A stretch of DNA of 16,271 nucleotides, from positions 1 through 16,271 of the forward strand of contig CAVDLI010000033.1 in the NCBI GenBank assembly GCA_963609725.1. The letters are read 5' to 3'. Made by a program: the position numbers and the translations under genes. The notes under the pieces are model-generated. The model worked only from the letters and a program-made list of their open reading frames with translations. It made no database searches and had not been told where the DNA came from. This document shows, one piece after another, positions 12,733 through 16,271 of the stretch (the first letter of the stretch is position 1; each line of letters opens with the position of its first letter). Origin of the DNA: UBA9732 sp963609725 (GTDB lineage: Bacteria > Spirochaetota > Spirochaetia > Sphaerochaetales > Sphaerochaetaceae).

Positions 12733-14967
12733 ATGCCTACACGCTATCTTAATGAAGCAGAAAAAAGGGTTGGAAGAAAACATCTTCTTTGGTACGAAAT
12801 TTACAATGGAGTTGCATCTACTTTTTTAGGTGATACTCTTGTAGTCCTTTTAGCAACATATTTTGGAGCAGGGAACCTCACATTGGCATATATTTCTGGT
12901 GCCTTGTATATGGCCGGCTTAGCACTTCCTTTAGCTCCAAGAATTCTAAATGGTAAAAATCTTGAAAAAGCACATTCATTTCTTTGGTTAATGAGAGGTG
13001 TTGTTTCTCTTGGTTATCTTACTCTTTTCTTTTTGAGTGGAAATGCTGCTGTATGGGCACTTATTTTTGTATATTCGCTTTTTTGTTTTTTTCGTTGCAT
13101 TGGGCTTATGATGAACGATTATTCTCAAAAAAGTGTTTCATCTCTTCAAAACAGAGGTGATTTAATTTCTCGTTCTAGTACTGCTTACAATGAGGTTTCT
13201 GTTGTTGCTAAGGTTATAAGTTTCTTAGCAACTTCATTACAGCAAATTTCTTTTTTAGTCTCAGTTATTGTTTTGCAAATGGTGGGAGTTGTTGCAAATA
13301 TTTTCTCTGCATGGCATTTGTCAAAAATTCCGTGTAGGACAACGATATCTTATAATTCAAAACGTTCAATGTTTTCTGTGATGAAAGAGTCTTTTCAGGA
13401 CTCTTATAAGGCTATGTCAATTGTCTCTAAGTGGTTGTTTCAAACAGCTGCTATTGTGCTTGCAATGACAGTGCCTTTTCTTAATCATGTAATTGGGCTT
13501 CCTTCTAATGTAGTTCTTCTTTACACTGTGTTTGGTGGTATTGCTCTATCTTTAGCAGGTGTGGCTTCTAAAGAGTTTTCTGACAGGATTGGTTCAAGGC
13601 CTTTGATAATAATTGCTGGTTTTGCGCTATCTGTAGTTTGTTTTCTTTGGACAATTATACCTCCAAATAGACCAACTGCTTTCTTTATGATTTTGGGCTT
13701 TCTTTATAATTTCTTGTGCCAGTTTTGTATTAACCTAGTTAATAGACTTATTGTTCAATCTATTCCTGATGACGAAGCTATAACTTACAACTCAATGGTA
13801 AACTTTGGACTTGGTGTTACAGCTCTTATTGGAAGCCTTTTTGCTGGTTTATTTGCAAATGCGGGGGTTTCGTTATCCCAAACCATGGATAAGACTGTGT
13901 TCTATATTTTTGGTCTTGATTTTGGCAATGGTTATTCTTTTACATTTTTACTTGCATTTTGCATGGTTTCATTTGCTACTTTCATGATAATTAGGATTAA
14001 AGAACACAGAAGTCTTTCAACTTCAGAGGCTGCACAAGCGTTGTTCTCTTTACATGGGCTTAGAGCTTTTTCAATGATGGATAAGCTTGATAAGCCAATG
14101 GATCCTCTCAAACGAAAAATTCTTCTTATGAACTTGGGCAATAATGTAACAGGTGTTTCTACTGCTGAGATACATCAAAAACTTGCATCTCCTTTCTCTC
14201 CTGATAAGCAAGATTTTATTAGGGCTTTGGAAATTAGACCTCGTCCAGAACTTGTAGAAGACCTTATTCGTATTGCAACTGATGATGATTCTTATGTGCA
14301 AATGGATGCAATTGCAGCTTTAGGGGCTTATACGAACAACAAAGCTGCAAAAGAGGCACTTGTCCGTCTTCTTTATTGCCGATGGTCTCAAGTCCGCTCA
14401 ATGGCAAGTAAATCTTTATCTCGTGTGACTAATTCTAATGAATATCTTGCAGCTGTAAATGAACTTTCTGTTTCTGCACGTCATATTGATGAAGAAATAG
14501 ATTTTCTTATTGCAAAACGCAATATGGATAAAGAGGGTTCTTTTTATAAAGACTTTTTTGTTTCTGTTGAACAGGGTAGAAGTGCTACGTTTAGACAAAC
14601 TAGGTATGCTGTTATTGCAAGTTTCTTGAAATTTGGCTCTCCTCGTTTGGCTCAATTATATCAAATGATGAATTGCTCTGGTAAAAGTGAATCTTTTATA
14701 GATGATTTTCTTCCAGAGGCTCGTGATTTAGAAGAAATTGATTCTAAGTTCAATCTTATTGTTAAAGCTTTTAAGGAATGTGACTGGGCTTTTGTTTTGG
14801 ATTTTTGTCTTTCTCTTTGTGAAAATTCCAATTTAGAAGATTCCCGTATGGTAAATCTTAGAGATGGCATTTTGAAGGCGCGTTCTTTTGAAATAAGTAG
14901 ATTTGATGTGCAAGATTTCTTAGCTTTACTCTATTTTAGTTACAGTCTCAGGAAAAATTCAAAATAA
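12733..14967 (+). CDS. MFS-type membrane transporter fused to a C-terminal HEAT-like domain
   Basis: The 744-aa product has two parts. Residues about 15-435 hold roughly a dozen hydrophobic segments in a major-facilitator layout, with the loop KEFSDRIGSRPLIIIAG resembling the conserved MFS D/R-G motif between segments. Residues about 440-744 are soluble and helical. At about 510-580 (LVEDLIRIATDDDSYVQMDA..ALG, KEALVRLLYC.WSQVRSMASKSL) they show HEAT-type repeats, in which paired helices alternate. Such repeats usually bind other proteins. The substrate is unknown; the protein could be a sensor or scaffold as well as a carrier. The ATG at 12733 has only a weak AAGAAAG site. It follows clpP2 by 44 nt, probably in one transcript. 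A modest hairpin with TTTTT follows. Confidence 0.8.
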   Translation: MPTRYLNEAEKRVGRKHLLWYEIYNGVASTFLGDTLVVLLATYFGAGNLTLAYISGALYMAGLALPLAPRILNGKNLEKAHSFLWLMRGVVSLGYLTLFFLSGNAAVWALIFVYSLFCFFRCIGLMMNDYSQKSVSSLQNRGDLISRSSTAYNEVSVVAKVISFLATSLQQISFLVSVIVLQMVGVVANIFSAWHLSKIPCRTTISYNSKRSMFSVMKESFQDSYKAMSIVSKWLFQTAAIVLAMTVPFLNHVIGLPSNVVLLYTVFGGIALSLAGVASKEFSDRIGSRPLIIIAGFALSVVCFLWTIIPPNRPTAFFMILGFLYNFLCQFCINLVNRLIVQSIPDDEAITYNSMVNFGLGVTALIGSLFAGLFANAGVSLSQTMDKTVFYIFGLDFGNGYSFTFLLAFCMVSFATFMIIRIKEHRSLSTSEAAQALFSLHGLRAFSMMDKLDKPMDPLKRKILLMNLGNNVTGVSTAEIHQKLASPFSPDKQDFIRALEIRPRPELVEDLIRIATDDDSYVQMDAIAALGAYTNNKAAKEALVRLLYCRWSQVRSMASKSLSRVTNSNEYLAAVNELSVSARHIDEEIDFLIAKRNMDKEGSFYKDFFVSVEQGRSATFRQTRYAVIASFLKFGSPRLAQLYQMMNCSGKSESFIDDFLPEARDLEEIDSKFNLIVKAFKECDWAFVLDFCLSLCENSNLEDSRMVNLRDGILKARSFEISRFDVQDFLALLYFSYSLRKNSK

Positions 14968-14980
14968 AAAACTCTACGAG

Positions 14981-15009
14981 AAAGATTGGGGTATCGGTCT
15001 ATCTTTTTA
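14981..15009 (+). terminator. Possible terminator after the MFS gene
   Basis: AAAGAT pairs with ATCTTT around a 14-nt interior that can add two more pairs (GG with TC). A T-run overlaps the end of the stem. The stem is AT-rich and imperfect. Confidence 0.35.
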
Positions 15010-15124
15010 GTTATAGTTTTCTAGTTGTGAATGTAAGCGTGAATGGAAATGGCAGTTTTTTGTATCTCTATGTGTGTGCATATATTTTGTAGCGTTTACA
15101 CATAAAGCGTGCGGGGAGGTGCAA

Positions 15125-16271
15125 ATGCCAAGATTTTCAAGAGTTTCTGTCCTTATTGTTGTTGCGTTTCTCTTAGTTTCAATTGTTGTTATTACAACTT
15201 GTGCATGTAAAGCGCAAGTGGAAATTTCAAATATAAGCGAAAATTTGTTGTGTGTTGCAAGTTGGAATGTCCAAAATTTGTTTGATGCTACCATAGACGG
15301 CACGGAGTATGAAGAATATACAAATGCAAGTGGGTGGAATGAAAATGCTTATCAAAGAAGGCTTGTAAGTTTGTCTAATGTTCTTTCATATTTGCCACAA
15401 AGTAAAGATTATATTGTAGTTCTCAATGAGGTTGAAAATTCCCGTGTAGTTGAGGCTTTGTTGTCTCAAAAGTCTATTGCATCAAAAAAACTTAGTTATT
15501 TTGCATTTGCAAGTAATCCAAATGGTGCTGTTGGTATTTCTGTTGCGTCTTCAATTCCAATTGCAAGTGCAAAAGTTCATTATGTGAATGATTCTTTGCG
15601 TCCTGTTTTAGAAGTTGGTCTTGATACTGATTATGGTAAAGTTTTTGTTTTGGCATGTCATCTAAAATCAAATATTGGAGGTGTAGAAGAGACTTCTTCT
15701 TTAAGGCTACAGACTGGTCAAACTCTTGCGCAAGTTTCTTCTTTTCTTAAGGCAAATAATCCGGGGTGTCTTATTCTTATTTGTGGTGATTTTAATGAAG
15801 AATGTTGGGATGAAAATACAATGGGAAGAGATGAATGGGGTGAAATATCTAAAGACATGGGAATGGTTGATACGTTACAAGTTAGCGCATTACAGAGAGA
15901 TGTATTACAAAGTGGCATATTACAGAGTGGCACCTCTCAAATTAGCCCCTCGCAAAGTGGCATATTGCAAGTGCAAGAGCCTATAGTAAACTTGTCTCCT
16001 TTGCAAAAAGCTTCATCTGTGCAAGCGACCTCAAAAGCTCCCTTGCTGGTTTCTGGTAAATTTGAGATGGGGAAATGGTATTGTTTTTGGCTTGATGATA
16101 ATTGCAAATTGTGGCCAAGTGGCTCTTATTGCTATCAAGGATTATGGAAATGTTACGACAATATTTTGGTTTCCCAAACAGGAAATGATGGTTATGGTTA
16201 CGAATACTTGCAAGCCAATGTTATTTTTACAGGTGCCATACGGGGTTCAGATGACAAGCCAAATGCATGGA
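15125..16271 (+). CDS. Endonuclease/exonuclease/phosphatase-family lipoprotein, 3' end outside window
   Basis: The frame runs from ATG 15125 to the window edge (382 codons) without a stop, so the gene is partial. A strong GGGGAGGT (15113-15120) precedes the ATG. The N-terminus is a membrane-type signal (VLIVVAFLLVSIVVITTC); Cys26 or Cys28 could be lipidated, as the loose spirochaete lipobox allows. The metal-dependent phosphoesterase fold is shown by SWNVQNLFD (Asn48), VVLNEVEN, ACHLKSN and CGDFNEE (Asp222, Asn224). The final SDH motif is not yet reached. Members cut nucleic acids, sugar phosphates or phospholipids, so the substrate is open. Odd feature: seven pentapeptide repeats (251-285) and a Ser/Gln-rich stretch to about 312 interrupt the domain after GDFNEE. 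An outer-leaflet or periplasmic site is inferred from the signal. Confidence 0.85.
   Translation, partial: MPRFSRVSVLIVVAFLLVSIVVITTCACKAQVEISNISENLLCVASWNVQNLFDATIDGTEYEEYTNASGWNENAYQRRLVSLSNVLSYLPQSKDYIVVLNEVENSRVVEALLSQKSIASKKLSYFAFASNPNGAVGISVASSIPIASAKVHYVNDSLRPVLEVGLDTDYGKVFVLACHLKSNIGGVEETSSLRLQTGQTLAQVSSFLKANNPGCLILICGDFNEECWDENTMGRDEWGEISKDMGMVDTLQVSALQRDVLQSGILQSGTSQISPSQSGILQVQEPIVNLSPLQKASSVQATSKAPLLVSGKFEMGKWYCFWLDDNCKLWPSGSYCYQGLWKCYDNILVSQTGNDGYGYEYLQANVIFTGAIRGSDDKPNAW
15875..15979 (+). repeat. Seven in-frame 15-bp repeats coding LQSGI-like pentapeptides
   Basis: Seven consecutive 15-bp units code LQVSA, LQRDV, LQSGI, LQSGT, SQISP, SQSGI and LQVQE. The best-kept unit is TTACAAAGTGGCATA (15905-15919), repeated with two changes at 15950-15964. 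All units are multiples of three, so gain or loss of copies would keep the frame. They also create open frames on other strands that are shadows. Confidence 0.85.

Noticed and set aside
15875..15979. CRISPR-like array
   Set aside because: Units are 15 bp and contiguous, without spacers, and lie in frame within a gene.
15718..15986. Repetitive short frames on both strands near the end
   Set aside because: They are alternative readings of the 15-bp repeats inside the phosphoesterase gene.

Overview
The window looks like chromosomal DNA of a low-GC spirochaete, most likely a Treponema-type species. The main grounds are an archaeal-type class I lysyl-tRNA synthetase, which among bacteria is characteristic of spirochaetes and some alphaproteobacteria; a long-form phosphofructokinase of the spirochaete/plant type; a second, divergent ClpP; and several beta-barrel-like exported proteins with no familiar family. 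The species cannot be fixed from the sequence alone. No phage, IS transposase, CRISPR array or plasmid function is visible. Most of the window is core or semi-core chromosome with repeat elements in the gaps.

Layout. 1-340: the end of a GC-rich repeat array whose units carry a copy of a tRNA 3' end and a minus-strand hairpin, ending in a real tRNA-Arg(UCU) gene (minus). 438-1802: 6-phosphofructokinase (minus). 2041-3964: a promoter and a two-gene KdpD/KdpE-like two-component system (plus); the kinase lacks the usual large N-terminal Kdp sensor domain and no Kdp transporter is in the window. 4121-4898: rpmB (L28) and, upstream of it, an endonuclease III remnant that has lost its middle in frame (both minus). 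4916-5339: tRNA-Pro(UGG) (plus) and a CAU tRNA, probably tRNA-Ile2 (minus). 5341-5830: a gap with repeats and a possible 167-bp MITE-like element. 5858-8437: two tandem paralogous exported proteins, probably outer-membrane barrels. 8595-10166: lysS. 10330-10893: a small predicted barrel (minus). 11081-11974: era (minus). 12107-14967: clpP2 and an MFS transporter fused to a HEAT-like domain (plus). 15125 to the edge: the start of a lipoprotein-like endonuclease/exonuclease/phosphatase-family enzyme with a pentapeptide-repeat insert.

How the genes fit together. The set covers translation (lysS, rpmB, three tRNAs), ribosome maturation (era), proteolysis (clpP2), glycolysis (pfk), envelope proteins (three) and sensing (kdpDE-like). 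There is no single large operon. Likely transcription units are kdpD-kdpE (coupled by an 11-nt overlap), the paralogous pair at 5858-8437, and clpP2-MFS. lysS and the 10330 gene converge on a bidirectional terminator. era and clpP2 diverge from a 132-bp gap in which the best -35 matches of the two promoters overlap on opposite strands.

The most interesting signals are the remodelled nth gene, the repeat array grafted onto a tRNA 3' end, the possible MITE with a dispersed intergenic palindrome family, predicted leaderless mRNAs for lysS and era, the MFS-HEAT fusion, and the 15-bp in-frame repeats in the last gene. I found no multi-gene system here that I would call previously undescribed.
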